From: Aliirhizobium wenxiniae
Lineage (GTDB): Bacteria > Pseudomonadota > Alphaproteobacteria > Rhizobiales > Rhizobiaceae
DNA length: 43,649 nucleotides
NCBI RefSeq assembly: GCF_014201355.1
Contig: NZ_JACHEG010000017.1
Location: 1-43,649 of the forward strand
Direction: 5' to 3'
Shown here: positions 34,206 to 42,329 of the stretch, in pieces
Position numbering within the stretch: position 1 is the first letter of the stretch
Layout of the letters: every line of letters begins with the position of its first letter
Notes under the pieces: model-generated
What the model saw: only the letters and a program-made list of their open reading frames with translations
Told to the model about the DNA's origin: nothing
The model's database searches: none
Translations under genes and position numbers: made by a program

Positions 34206-34462
34206 ATGCGAACCGTTTACTGGGATAAGCCGGTGGATTTTGATGGCCGCCTGATCTTCGGACCGATGGAAGCGCACAGGTCGATGATGGGCGCGAGCTG
34301 GGTCACGATCAGAGATCGCTCGTTTGCTGCTGCAGCAAACAGCATCAATGACGTCTGAACGGTCGCGTATCTCCTGATTTCGCGCGGGAATTATTCGAAA
34401 CAGCCCAGAAATCCCGGCGCCATATTCGATTGCAGCTTAAACAGCAGCGTTCAGCGCTTTGA
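34206..34462 (+). pseudogene. DUF982 gene, frameshifted
   Basis: ATG 34206 opens MRTVYWDKPVDFDGRLIFGP, then EAHRSMMGASWVTIRDRSFAA, the first two thirds of a DUF982 protein. It stops at 34356-34358, but the next frame continues with LNGRVSPDFARELFETAQKS, the usual DUF982 last helix (A-L-x-G, then E-x-AR-x-x-F-E-x-A). One missing base near 34355 explains the break. DUF982 proteins are small and abundant in rhizobia, with no settled function. Confidence 0.6.
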
Positions 34463-34508
34463 ACGTTTGCAACTCTCGGCCATTCGAACCCGCAGGAAAG
34501 GGAAGCTC

Positions 34509-34775
34509 TTGAACTCCGTAATCCCCGTAGGTTTCGGTCTCGAGTGGGAGTTTGCTGTCTTCGTTCAAGATGGCCTGCTCGATAAGCCCATCACTGGGCC
34601 AAGAGCGGCTCTCAAATTTCTTCATGAAAATTTTCGCCATCAAACCGGAGCACCCTTCCGAGCTGCGATTGCTGACTGCAACAGTGCGCTCAGATATCGC
34701 TGCGATGCCGAGATTGCCAGATTTTCTTTTATCGCGGCCTACGCAGATTACAGATTGAAGCTCGATCGCCGCTAA
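34509..34775 (+). CDS. DUF982-like small protein
   Basis: An 88-residue protein. GLLDKPITGPRAALKFLHEN is followed by HQTGAPFRAAIADCNSALRY and then AEIARFSFIAAYADYRLKL, the order of the DUF982 family: a P-V/I strand, an A-x-x-L helix, the C-x-x-AL helix and the AR-x-x-F-I-x-A helix. The start is taken as TTG 34509 because AGGAAAGGGAAG lies directly upstream. It follows the broken DUF982 gene by 47 bases, so the pair may be an old tandem duplication. Confidence 0.55.
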   Translation: MNSVIPVGFGLEWEFAVFVQDGLLDKPITGPRAALKFLHENFRHQTGAPFRAAIADCNSALRYRCDAEIARFSFIAAYADYRLKLDRR

Positions 34776-34835
34776 GGCTTAGGCTCCAGGGAAAGAGGTT
34801 GCTCTCGGCTCTGCGTCAGTCCATCCCTTGAACGA

Positions 34836-35153
34836 TTATCGTTCGCTGATGCTCGGCAGGTGCAGTGCAACGTCGCGTCGACCTCTTTCGTCGAGTGTCT
34901 CAACATTGGATTGCCAAAAAGCTTCTGCTTCGGAAGGATCACTCTCCCAAGAGCGCGTGTTGACGATATTGTCGTCTACTTTCGCCCGGCGTCTTCCACC
35001 GAGATTAAGGTAACGCATCCCGGTCGCATACGAGGATGTTTCACCCTGATCCTGGCTGAGCTGGCTTTCCTGCCTCGGGTGCGATTGACCCAATATTTGT
35101 AGCAGGGCTTCATATCCGGGCTTGCCAACATTGCAATTGAGGAAATCCGCCAC
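34836..35153 (-). CDS. Hypothetical protein
   Basis: A 105-residue, hydrophilic protein starting with GTG (VADFLNCNVGKPGYEALLQI) and ending DPSEAEAFWQSNVETLDERG followed by RRDVALHLPSISER. The C-terminal part has a strongly coding look with a regular charged helix; the middle (residues 25-60) is low complexity. No family was recognised and no strong ribosome site was seen, so the start is uncertain. Confidence 0.45.
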   Translation of the reverse strand: MADFLNCNVGKPGYEALLQILGQSHPRQESQLSQDQGETSSYATGMRYLNLGGRRRAKVDDNIVNTRSWESDPSEAEAFWQSNVETLDERGRRDVALHLPSISER

Positions 35154-35511
35154 AGGAATGCGGGTTATACCTGTCCGCCTGAAGGCGCGTTCGCTTCGTG
35201 CAGCCCCACCGTTTCACCCGAGACCTGATGCTTCTTAAGCGACCACCGGTCGCCATTTGAACTAACGGAGAAATCTTGTTTTTCGATCACTGAATGTGGT
35301 TCCTTACGGTTGCTGATCGACACGCGAAAGCGCTTACGATCTGCTTGATACGAAAGGTCTGATACTCATAGCCCCGGCACCCAAACGAGCCACGCGTGGC
35401 GTTGTTCTAAGTGCGTTCCCGCAACCACAGCTCGATCGCAAGCCGTTTTTTGTTCCGGCGTGATGGCTGCACCTGGACGCGTTGATTACTTGCTACCTTA
35501 AGGGTTAGCGA
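35154..35511. other. Gene-free stretch
   Basis: About 358 bases without a convincing reading frame, hairpin or repeat. Confidence 0.4.
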
Positions 35512-35787
35512 TCAGGCCCGATCGTAGGTAAAGGATGTCAGCAGCGTCGTAACAAAGTTGCTCGCCCGCTCTTTGACCAAAACCTCAGTCCACTCGTCGG
35601 TGCCACGAAGCCGCAAGTCCGTCCGAATGCTATCGACCGCGGCTTCTTCGATCCGTTTGATATGCGTTTTGAAAGCTTCTTCGCCGCTTCCATGGTACAT
35701 ATCGCGTATCACCATCCGCAGGATTTCCTGGATCGCAATCTGCCAGGCCGTATTGATCGCCTGCAGTTCGTTTTTGTCTGGTGACAT
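35512..35787 (-). CDS. Small hypothetical protein
   Basis: A 91-residue, mostly helical protein (NELQAINTAWQIAIQEILRM, then GEEAFKTHIKRIEEAAVDSI) without membrane segments or Cys. AGGGG lies seven bases before the ATG, supporting the start. Not recognised as a named family. It follows the DUF6481-like frame on the same strand and may be co-transcribed with it. Confidence 0.55.
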   Translation of the reverse strand: MSPDKNELQAINTAWQIAIQEILRMVIRDMYHGSGEEAFKTHIKRIEEAAVDSIRTDLRLRGTDEWTEVLVKERASNFVTTLLTSFTYDRA

Positions 35788-35829
35788 AGTATACCCCTGA
35801 TGCGTGCCCTCACGGGAGCGGTCGCTTCG

Positions 35830-36261
35830 TCAAGCCGGGACGTGACCCAGTTTAATCTGCTGGCGATTTAGGCTCTGCCGAGCCTTGCGGTTTGCATAGC
35901 GGCGATCACGCTCGGCCTTCCGGGCAGCATCATCCTCAACGACACGTCGGATTCTTGCGCTCTCAGCGATCGCGCGTTCTTCGGTCTCAGCTAAGGCAGC
36001 AGCCTCGATAGCGGCCTGCTTTTCGGCCGCATCGGCGTCGCGTCGATTACGCTCCTCAACTTTGAGACGGTCTCGTTCCATACGGCGTAAGTCGCGCGCT
36101 TGAACAAGCGCGGTGCGCTCAGCCCGCTTTGCAGCCCGCGCTGGGTCGTTGGCGGTCTTGGCTGCCTGGTAAGCGCCGAGGAGCGCCGCTTTCGCCGTAG
36201 CAGCAGCGGATCGTCGGTCAGCGAGTTCAGTGTTCCAAAGTTTCTCAAACAGTTTGTCCTT
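35830..36261 (-). CDS. DUF6481-like coiled-coil protein, start unclear
   Basis: A reading frame of about 143 residues with a highly charged, Ala/Arg/Glu-rich helical sequence (ELADRRSAAATAKAALLGAY, then ERNRRDADAAEKQAAIEAAA and ARKAERDRRYANRKARQSLN) typical of DUF6481. The N-terminal part clearly belongs to the same protein, yet the first ATG in frame is only at 36081, without a ribosome site. No ATG, GTG or TTG exists between 36081 and the upstream gene. Either a rare start codon is used, or the start has been lost, or it is translated by frameshift from the gene before it. Confidence 0.55.
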   Translation of the reverse strand, partial: KDKLFEKLWNTELADRRSAAATAKAALLGAYQAAKTANDPARAAKRAERTALVQARDLRRMERDRLKVEERNRRDADAAEKQAAIEAAALAETEERAIAESARIRRVVEDDAARKAERDRRYANRKARQSLNRQQIKLGHVPA

Positions 36262-36278
36262 AAGCGCCGATGGCGCGG

Positions 36279-36503
36279 TCAGCGCGCCTTGGCGTGTTTG
36301 TTGACAAGCGCGGCGGTTGCCGACATCCGTTCAGCCTGCTCTTTCGCAAGCCTCGCCTCTCTGAGCCGTAACGTTTTCGCCTCGCGCGCGTGTTCTTCCG
36401 ACTGCAACTCTTCCAGTGCGTTATTCTTGGAAAAGAATCGGGATTGAACGTTGCCGAAGGCGAGTTCGGCTTGCTGGCGAGATTTGCTGTATGTTTCCGT
36501 CAT
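36279..36503 (-). CDS. Small conserved protein downstream of cspA
   Basis: A 74-residue, charged helical protein (MTETYSKSRQQAELAFGNVQ, then KTLRLREARLAKEQAERMSA). I recognise the type from rhizobial genomes, where it is usually annotated as hypothetical, but no function is known. ATG 36503 follows GGAGGAATCC; the longer frame to 36608 runs through the cspA terminator. It is separated from cspA by that terminator and its end overlaps the open frame of the DUF6481-like gene. Confidence 0.65.
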   Translation of the reverse strand: MTETYSKSRQQAELAFGNVQSRFFSKNNALEELQSEEHAREAKTLRLREARLAKEQAERMSATAALVNKHAKAR

Positions 36504-36533
36504 GGATTCCTCCATCGTCGGTCGTTCGACCAA

Positions 36534-36563
36534 ATTAAAAAGGCCAGGCAAGCCGCCTGGCCT
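36534..36563 (-). terminator. Rho-independent terminator of cspA
   Basis: AGGCCAGGC (36541-36549) and GCCTGGCCT (36555-36563) form a perfect nine-base stem with a five-base loop. On the minus strand it is followed by TTTTTAATTT. It lies 61 bases after the cspA stop. Confidence 0.9.
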
Positions 36564-36624
36564 CAGACTGATAAGTGCTTCCGGCGATGCCAGTACATCC
36601 GTGGTCAACGGGAAGCAGATATCA

Positions 36625-36834
36625 TTAAGCGGACTGCAGATTGCAGGCCGACATCTTGCCCGACTTCATGTCGCGCTCAAGTTCGAAGCCGATCTTTTGA
36701 CCTTCAACGAGCTCGCGCATTCCTGCGCGCTCGACGGCCGAGATGTGAACGAAGGCGTCAGCGCCGCCGTTGTCGGGCTGGATAAAACCAAAACCCTTGG
36801 TGGAATTGAACCATTTTACTGTGCCAGTGGTCAT
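36625..36834 (-). CDS. cspA: Cold-shock protein CspA family
   Basis: A 69-residue cold-shock domain with both RNA-binding motifs: KGFGFI (residues 13-18) and FVHIS (28-32). It would bind single-stranded RNA and act as an RNA chaperone in the cytoplasm. The start at 36834 begins MTTGTVKWFNSTKG, the usual family start, with AAAGGG upstream; an earlier in-frame start at 36849 is unlikely. The leader of at least 70 bases before the gene is of the length used for temperature-dependent folding in cspA mRNAs, but no structure was modelled. The upstream flank is duplicated at 6.6 kb. Confidence 0.95.
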   Translation of the reverse strand: MTTGTVKWFNSTKGFGFIQPDNGGADAFVHISAVERAGMRELVEGQKIGFELERDMKSGKMSACNLQSA

Positions 36835-36876
36835 GATGAACCCTTTCAAAGCATAGATTGAGGGACCGCGAAGGAG

Positions 36877-37028
36877 ATGCCGCGCGGGTATGAACCGACT
36901 ATTTTTGAAAGAGAAGTTCGCTTAAAACGCGGTGCCAATCACGCCGTAGACAAGCTCGGCAAGCAAAAGATCGATGCAGCAGATATAGGGTGCAAACCGA
37001 TTGACGTCAACGTTTAGTTTTTTGATGA
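36877..37028 (-). repeat. Direct repeat B2 (cspA upstream flank)
   Basis: Parent-like copy of the 150-base block at 6599-6750. It spans the cspA leader or promoter and the 3' end of a small reading frame. Indels relative to copy B1 disrupt that frame only in B1. Confidence 0.8.
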
Positions 37029-37128
37029 GCGCACGCGCCACTTTAGGTTGCTGTAAACTCAAGCACATGTAGTCCGAGGCGTTTAGAGGAAAACGAAGGC
37101 GGCCGACCCAATGTCCTATGTGTACCAA
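36922..37128 (-). CDS. Possible small hydrophobic protein upstream of cspA
   Basis: A frame of up to 68 residues ending IDLLLAELVYGVIGTAF, with a 25-residue hydrophobic end that could sit in a membrane. The start could be 37128 or ATG 37068. The duplicate at 6.6 kb reads IDLLLAELCLCAIGTAL with the same stop, after two small compensating indels, but is frameshifted further upstream. There is no strong ribosome site and no known family. Confidence 0.3.
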   Translation of the reverse strand: MVHIGHWVGRLRFPLNASDYMCLSLQQPKVARALIKKLNVDVNRFAPYICCIDLLLAELVYGVIGTAF

Positions 37129-37242
37129 AGGTTTCAGACGAATATCCAGACGTCGACCTCATCCCACGCGTGTCGTGCCTCCATCCGCTAACCAGGCGAC
37201 GGGCCGCTACATGAGCAATTAGTGAACGGTGCAGGCACTACC

Positions 37243-37611
37243 TTACTCGTTCATTGCCGCGTGTATCGACCGAATGACGAGATCAAAGTCGTAGGGCTTG
37301 GCAAGAAAGGGGACGTCGGGCGGCAACTCACCAGTGCCCGGGATGACCCTGCCGGACGTGACAATGATTTTGTTTGGTGGCCAACGATCGCGAACGAATG
37401 CCGCAAGCTTTAAGCCGTCCATCGTACCTGGCATATCGATATCGGTGAAGATCATCCGGATATCAGTATGGTGTTCGATGATGGCGATTGCTGCTGCCGC
37501 ACTATCAGCTTCGAAGACCTGAAAGCCGGCTACTTCCAGTTCGTCGACGATAGCAAGACGGATTAGGGCCTCATCCTCGACGACGAGAACGGTGACGGGT
37601 TCAGAATGCAC
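37243..37611 (-). CDS. Single-domain response regulator (receiver)
   Basis: A CheY-like receiver of 122 residues. The acidic pocket is VVEDE, the phosphoacceptor is Asp57 in FTDIDMPG, the switch Thr/Ser lies in IIVTSGR and the conserved Lys in FLAKPYD. There is no output domain, so it acts by protein contact or as a phosphate shuttle, typical partners of HWE or hybrid kinases. The start is probably GTG 37611 (VHSEPVTVLVVEDE); the frame is open further up but has no receiver-like residues. It lies about 380 bases downstream of the hybrid kinase remnant, same strand, so they may once have been a pair. Confidence 0.85.
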   Translation of the reverse strand: MHSEPVTVLVVEDEALIRLAIVDELEVAGFQVFEADSAAAAIAIIEHHTDIRMIFTDIDMPGTMDGLKLAAFVRDRWPPNKIIVTSGRVIPGTGELPPDVPFLAKPYDFDLVIRSIHAAMNE

Positions 37612-37992
37612 GGGCTGTCTCTTTTCGGTTGGAGAGAAATGGCCCTGCTTCAAGCCCTCAAACACATTTGTCTGATACCGTACCAAATAGGCTGTCGGAT
37701 TATTAGTTCCAGACGCCCGCGGAAATTTTGAGGCGCCGCATTCTCCTCGTCGTAGTCGTCGAAAATCATCGACAGACTGATTAACGCTGTCGCACACGAA
37801 CGGCGCGATAACCCAGGTTCAATAATTTTGTCCCTTAAAGACATTCCTGCCAGATGCGGGTGCCAGACAGCGAAAGGTCGGCGACATGGGTGGATTTTGA
37901 CGGCCGCGTCATGCGCCGCGGTCAAGAGATTGGCGTTCGCAAAGAAAGCGGCGGCCACCCGCAAGCGCAATGCCAAGCATCGCGTCCATCAT
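37612..37992. other. Gene-free stretch
   Basis: About 380 bases between the receiver gene and the hybrid kinase remnant. It should contain the promoter of the receiver gene; no consensus could be identified. Confidence 0.4.
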
Positions 37993-38968
37993 TCAAGTCA
38001 ATGGCAAGACGGCGTCTAGCGCAGTTTTGAGCTCGTCCGGTCCGTGCGGCTTTCGGAGCAACACGGCAGCCGGTCCGTCTTCCAGAGAAGGCGCTTCGTT
38101 CATGCCGGTCGCAAAGACGATCCCGATATGCGGCCAGCGGCGGCGCACTTCACGAGCCAGCTCTTCACCGGACATGACGGGAAGACCGAGGTCAGTCACC
38201 AGGATTTCGACCCCAGCCTGTTCCAAGATCTGCAACCCTTCTTCGGCCGATTCCGCTTCCAGCACTTCATATCCCAGATCGGCGAGCATATCTGCGTCTG
38301 ACATGCGAATGAGCGCATTGTCTTCCACCAATAGCACGCGCCGGCTTGCAGCCTGCTCACTTGACGCATCGCCAGTGTTGTCACGGGGGTCGGGGTCAAT
38401 GTTTTCCGATTTCTCGGCAGACAGCGCCACCTGCTTCTCGTTATTCAGCAAATGGCGGATCTTCCGCGCCAGAGCCTCTCGGGTATAGGGTTTTGAGAGA
38501 AGCTGAACACCGGGATCGAGCCGGCCACCGTGGACGATCGAGTTTTCGGTATAGGCGGACGTGAAGAGGACAGCGATGCTAGGAAGCCGCTCCTTAGCCT
38601 TGCGAGCGAGTTCAGCGCTCTTCAAGGGTCCCGGCATAACCACATCGGTGAACAACATGTCGATGGGCATGCCGCTTTCCAGGATTGTTAGGGCAGCGCT
38701 GGCATCGGGAGCCTTCAGGACGCGGTAGCCCAACTCCTGCAGCATTTCGACGACAGTCGCGCGAACGCCCTCGTCGTCTTCAGTCACCAGAATCGTCTCC
38801 GGGCCGCCTTCGACGGGACCGTCGATTATCGCGACTTGCACATCCTCCTGGCCGGAAGAACGCGGCAGGTACATCCTGATCGTGGTTCCCTGCCCAACTT
38901 CGCTGTAGATTTTCACATGACCCCCGGTCTGCTTGACGAAGCCGTATACCATGGACAGACCAAGACCC
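37993..38968 (-). pseudogene. Hybrid histidine kinase 3' part, cut by IS element
   Basis: The remaining frame begins inside the ATP-binding domain (GLGLSMVYGFVKQTGGHVKI, then GQGTTIRMYLPR). Two receiver domains follow: TILVTEDDE with phosphoacceptor in LFTDVVMPG, then VLLVEDNALIRM with LVTDLGLPVMSG. About 320 residues remain. Everything before the G2 box, including sensor, phosphoacceptor His and N-box, is missing: an IS3-family element ends exactly there and the DNA on its far side is unrelated. The receivers could be expressed only from a new promoter. Confidence 0.88.
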
Positions 38969-39027
38969 TGAATAGCCCCTAGATTTGTAGACACCTTCTT
39001 TCCTAATTTTGAGGCAGGAAGAGCATC

Positions 39028-39297
39028 ATGAGCAAATCGAATTTCAGCGAAGATTTTAAGCGCGACGCTGTGCGTCAGATCACGGAGCGAGGCTATCCGG
39101 TTGCGGAGGTTTCTCAGCGCCTCGGCGTGAGCCAGCATTCCCTGTATGAGTGGAAGAAGAAGTTTGCCGCGTCGAACGCCAAAGGCAACGACGAGGCCGA
39201 GGACATCAGGCGGCTGAAGAAGGAACTGGCTCGCGTCACCGAAGAGCGAGACATCCTAAAAAAAGCGGCCGCGTATTTCGCCAGGGATGCAAAGTGA
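39028..39297 (+). CDS. IS3-family transposase OrfA
   Basis: An 89-residue protein with an N-terminal helix-turn-helix (FSEDFKRDAVRQITERGYPV, then VSQRLGVSQHSLYEWKKKF) that binds the element's ends, and a C-terminal leucine-zipper-like helix (EDIRRLKKELARVTEERDIL). It starts with ATG after GAGGCAGGAAG. At codons near its end, A7 at 39258-39264 followed by G forms a slippery site for -1 frameshifting into orfB, which makes the full OrfAB transposase. Confidence 0.92.
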   Translation: MSKSNFSEDFKRDAVRQITERGYPVAEVSQRLGVSQHSLYEWKKKFAASNAKGNDEAEDIRRLKKELARVTEERDILKKAAAYFARDAK

Positions 39298-40154
39298 AGT
39301 ACGCGTTCATTGCCCTGCATCGCTTGCAGTTTTCGGTGCGGACGATGTGCCGTGTCCTGCGGGTTCAGCCGAGTGGATTTTACGCTTGGCTGAAGAACCC
39401 GCTGAGCAGGCGAGCCAACGAGGACAAGCGACAGACCGAGCTGCTCCTGAAGGTATGGGAAGAAAGCGGCAAGGTCTACGATTATCGCAAGCTGCACGAC
39501 GATCTTCTCGATCAGGGCGAGATGTGCTGCCCGAACCGGGTTGCGCGTCTGACGCGTCTCGCCGGGATCAAGGCGCAGATCGGCTACAAACGCCGTCCCG
39601 GCATCTATGGTGGCAGACCGTCTGTCGTCGTCGATAATACGCTCGACCGGCAATTCGACGTGACGGCTCCAGACACTGCCTGGGTGACGGACATCACCTA
39701 CATTCGAACCTGCGAGGGCTTCGCCTATCTCGCCGTTGTCATCGATCTCTATTCGCGTCGTGTGATCGGTTGGGCACTGCAGAGCCGCCAAACCACCGAT
39801 GTCGTTCTCCAGGCTCTGCTTATGGCCGTGTGGCGACGCAAGCCCAAGGAAAAGGTGCTGATACACTCGGACCAGGGCTCGCAGTTCACCAGCATGGACT
39901 GGGCCTCGTTCCTCAAGCACCACAATCTGGTTCACTCGATGAGCCGTCGCGGCAACTGCCATGACAATGCCGTGGTTGAGAGCTTCTTCAATCTTCTGAA
40001 GCGAGAGAGGATACGTCGCAGGGTCTACCGTTCACGCGATGAAGCGCGCCAGGATGTGTTCGACTACATCGAGATGTTCTACAACCCGAAACGCAAGCAC
40101 GTCAGGAACGGAATGCTGTCGCCCGTCGAGTTCGAGAGGCAGCAGAAAATCTAA
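39294..40154 (+). CDS. IS3-family transposase OrfB (DDE integrase core)
   Basis: A 286-residue integrase-core protein. The DDE triad is visible: Asp in WVTDITYIRT, Asp in HSDQGSQFTS and Glu in NCHDNAVVESFFNLLKRE, spaced as in retroviral-type integrases. A GTG at 39294 overlaps the orfA stop (GTGA). The same frame is entered by -1 slippage at 39258-39264, giving ILKKSGRVFRQGCKVKYAF as the fusion joint. No frameshift or missing residue is seen, so the element should be active. Confidence 0.93.
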   Translation: MKYAFIALHRLQFSVRTMCRVLRVQPSGFYAWLKNPLSRRANEDKRQTELLLKVWEESGKVYDYRKLHDDLLDQGEMCCPNRVARLTRLAGIKAQIGYKRRPGIYGGRPSVVVDNTLDRQFDVTAPDTAWVTDITYIRTCEGFAYLAVVIDLYSRRVIGWALQSRQTTDVVLQALLMAVWRRKPKEKVLIHSDQGSQFTSMDWASFLKHHNLVHSMSRRGNCHDNAVVESFFNLLKRERIRRRVYRSRDEARQDVFDYIEMFYNPKRKHVRNGMLSPVEFERQQKI

Positions 40155-40387
40155 CCCGGGGTGTCTACGAAACTCGGGGCTATTCAGCGTATGCACGCGC
40201 AAATCCATCATCAGTGATACGCAAAACACATCTGCTAAACTGGACACGGCGGGTTAAAATCAAAAACACCAATCAGTCGCCTCGGTCTCAACCGGGACAA
40301 CCTATTGAGGTTCCACATCTAGCTGTGCGCGAAATGGACCACGAAGTCGGCATTTATTTGCGCGCTGCGTCCCAGCGGACTGCAAAA

Positions 40388-41071
40388 CTATTGTGGGGCG
40401 ATGTCCTTAGCAGTCATGGTGATCGCGACTGCAACCAGGAGAGCTGAGACGACGGCGACCAGCATTGCAAAAATGACCGCGATCAAAGCTTTCAAAACCC
40501 CGACTTCGAGATCGTGCATGAACCATCTGACCTGCGCCTGAATATACCAGGTTAAGGCACCCCCCATCGCTAACATACCCGCAGTCACTCCCTTCTCGTC
40601 AGGGACACCTATGAGGTCGATGCCCAGCACCAACAGAAAGGCAAAAGGGGCAGCGACATAACACTGACTGAAGAATGGCGGTCGGAGGGAGTTACGTGTC
40701 ATCTTGACCGCTTTCCACCGCAGAATCGTTCCCGCCATGCACAGCGGGAATATCCCGAAAATCACACCTCGGGCAATAAGAAGGTTGGAAGCCGATCCAA
40801 GCTGCTTCATGGCTGCTGAGGGATCGATGACCGAGGGAATAGCGCTAGAAAGTCCTTGGGACAGCAATAGGGTAATCAGGAGGAAGAGCGGCGGACTTAG
40901 GCTATCCTCGTACTGGTCTTCCGGACGGTCCGCCAATTCGGTGTCTGCGTAGCGCATCATTCTAAGTGGCCTCATCAGGGAGCGCCACATCGTCACGGGA
41001 TAAAATAACAGCCACGACACGAGCTCGTAGAGTAGTTCATCAAGCGATTTCAGCAGCTTCATGAAGTCCAC
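40388..41071 (-). CDS. Conserved permease-like membrane protein
   Basis: A 227-residue inner-membrane protein with about five hydrophobic helices. It starts VDFMKLLKSLDELLYELVSW, contains a charged linker (ELADRPEDQYEDSLSPP) and ends in two long helices (LKALIAVIFAMLVAVVSALL). Rhizobial relatives are often labelled permease, but no transport function is established. GTG 41071 follows AGGGGGGA and matches the ATG of the truncated copy at 1401. It follows the IS element by 200 bases. The intact and truncated copies lie at opposite ends of the window. Confidence 0.75.
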   Translation of the reverse strand: MDFMKLLKSLDELLYELVSWLLFYPVTMWRSLMRPLRMMRYADTELADRPEDQYEDSLSPPLFLLITLLLSQGLSSAIPSVIDPSAAMKQLGSASNLLIARGVIFGIFPLCMAGTILRWKAVKMTRNSLRPPFFSQCYVAAPFAFLLVLGIDLIGVPDEKGVTAGMLAMGGALTWYIQAQVRWFMHDLEVGVLKALIAVIFAMLVAVVSALLVAVAITMTAKDIAPQ

Positions 41072-41408
41072 GCAGTAATCCCCCCTGTCGGCTGCATCAC
41101 AAGTTACATAACGATGACCAATGTCAGCGTCACGCCTCTTTAGCAGGTATGTCGCAACCCGCTTAGTTTTGTTGTACACCGTCTTTCGTCAGCTACGCAC
41201 AATCAATCGAGCCGTTGGCCATGAGCCGGACGGAGAAAGCGATTGTGGAAGCAGTCACTTTCCGGAGAACGCGCCTAGATGAATCGTCTGAAGACAGACA
41301 AGCTTACGCGGAGTACAAATGCCGCCGCCGCCATCACAAGGACCGTCAGTTCCGCGCAGAAACCAACACCTTAGCCCAGAAAGCAAGCCGGGCAAGCTCC
41401 TGCGGCAA
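41072..41408. other. Gene-free stretch
   Basis: About 337 bases between the metA stop and the permease-like gene, both on the minus strand. A plus-strand frame at 41215-41439 has no motif. It should hold the promoter of the permease-like gene. Confidence 0.4.
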
Positions 41409-42329
41409 CTACAGAGTACCGATTTTACTGATTTCGTAAGGCGTAGTCTGATAAATCTCGTTGATCCAGTTGCCGAACAGAAGATGAGCATGGCTGCGCC
41501 AGCGGTTCTGGGGCGTCAGCGTATCGTCGTTATGCGGAAAATAGTCATGCGGCATCTTGATCGGGATACCGGCATTCACATCGCGAAAATATTCGTCCGC
41601 CAGCGAGGTGGAATCATATTCGACATGGTTGAACATGTAGAGACGGTTGCCCTTCTTCTCGTGCACGAGGCAGAGACCCATCTCGTCGGACTCCATCAGA
41701 ATTTCCAGATCGGATTTCTTCTCAACATCCTCGCGACGCACCTCCGTCCAACGTGAGACCGGCACCTGGAAATCATCGGAAAAGCCATTGAGATAAACCG
41801 AGGCCGGCGCAAGATTGCGGTGACGATAGACACCAAAGGCCTTTTCGGTGAGCGCATGTTTCGGCACGTCGTGAAAATGATAGATCGCCGCCATCGCGCC
41901 CCAGCAGACATTCATCGTCGAATGCACATTGGTCTGCGTCCAGTCGAAGATCTGACGCATCTCGTCCCAATAGCTCACATCCTCGTAGTCCATCTGCTCC
42001 ACCGGCGCGCCGGTGATTATGAACCCGTCGAACTTGCGGTCCTTCACCTCTTCCCAGGTGTGATAGAAGGAGAGGAGGTGCTCCTCGGATGTATTCTTCG
42101 CCTTGTGCGTGCCGAGCCGGATCAGCGAAAACTCCACCTGCAGCGGCGAAGCGCCGACAAGGCGGGCCATCTGCACCTCGGTCTTGATCTTGTTCGGCAT
42201 GAGGTTGAGAAGCCCGATCTGCAGCGGACGAATGTCCTGGCGCACGGCGACCGTTTCGGTCATGACGCGCACGCCCTCGGAAACGAGGGTAGTAAACGCT
42301 GGAAGCGTATCGGGAATCTTGATCGGCAA
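41409..42329 (-). CDS. metA: Homoserine O-acyltransferase MetA
   Basis: A 306-residue MetA, first committed step of methionine synthesis: transfer of a succinyl or acetyl group to homoserine in the cytoplasm. The catalytic Cys is in MNVCWGAMAA, and the His and Glu of the triad in YMFNHVEYDS. All internal motifs are intact (LLNLMPNKIKTEVQMARLVG, then DGFIITGAPVEQMDYEDVSY). The family start MPIKIPDTLP is encoded with TTG at 42329 and no good ribosome site before it. The region upstream lacks the SAM-II riboswitch often found before rhizobial metA. Confidence 0.93.
   Translation of the reverse strand: MPIKIPDTLPAFTTLVSEGVRVMTETVAVRQDIRPLQIGLLNLMPNKIKTEVQMARLVGASPLQVEFSLIRLGTHKAKNTSEEHLLSFYHTWEEVKDRKFDGFIITGAPVEQMDYEDVSYWDEMRQIFDWTQTNVHSTMNVCWGAMAAIYHFHDVPKHALTEKAFGVYRHRNLAPASVYLNGFSDDFQVPVSRWTEVRREDVEKKSDLEILMESDEMGLCLVHEKKGNRLYMFNHVEYDSTSLADEYFRDVNAGIPIKMPHDYFPHNDDTLTPQNRWRSHAHLLFGNWINEIYQTTPYEISKIGTL

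Larger units (their letters stand above)
38969..40186 (+). mobile_element. IS3-family insertion sequence
   Basis: A 1218-base element. The ends are inverted repeats beginning TGAATAGCCCC and, after a few mismatches, sharing GTAGACACC: left end 38969-38996, right end 40159-40186. It carries orfA and orfB in the IS3 arrangement with an A7 slippery run. No matching target duplication is seen (flanks CCC and GCG), so its two sides no longer belong together. The subgroup is probably IS51-like, uncertain. Apart from that it looks complete and able to move. Confidence 0.9.

Noticed and set aside
34437..34643. Minus-strand 68-codon frame
   Set aside because: Overlaps a plus-strand DUF982-like frame that has a ribosome site and family pattern.
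39114..39962. Long minus-strand frame opposite the transposase
   Set aside because: Antisense shadow of the IS3 orfA and orfB genes.
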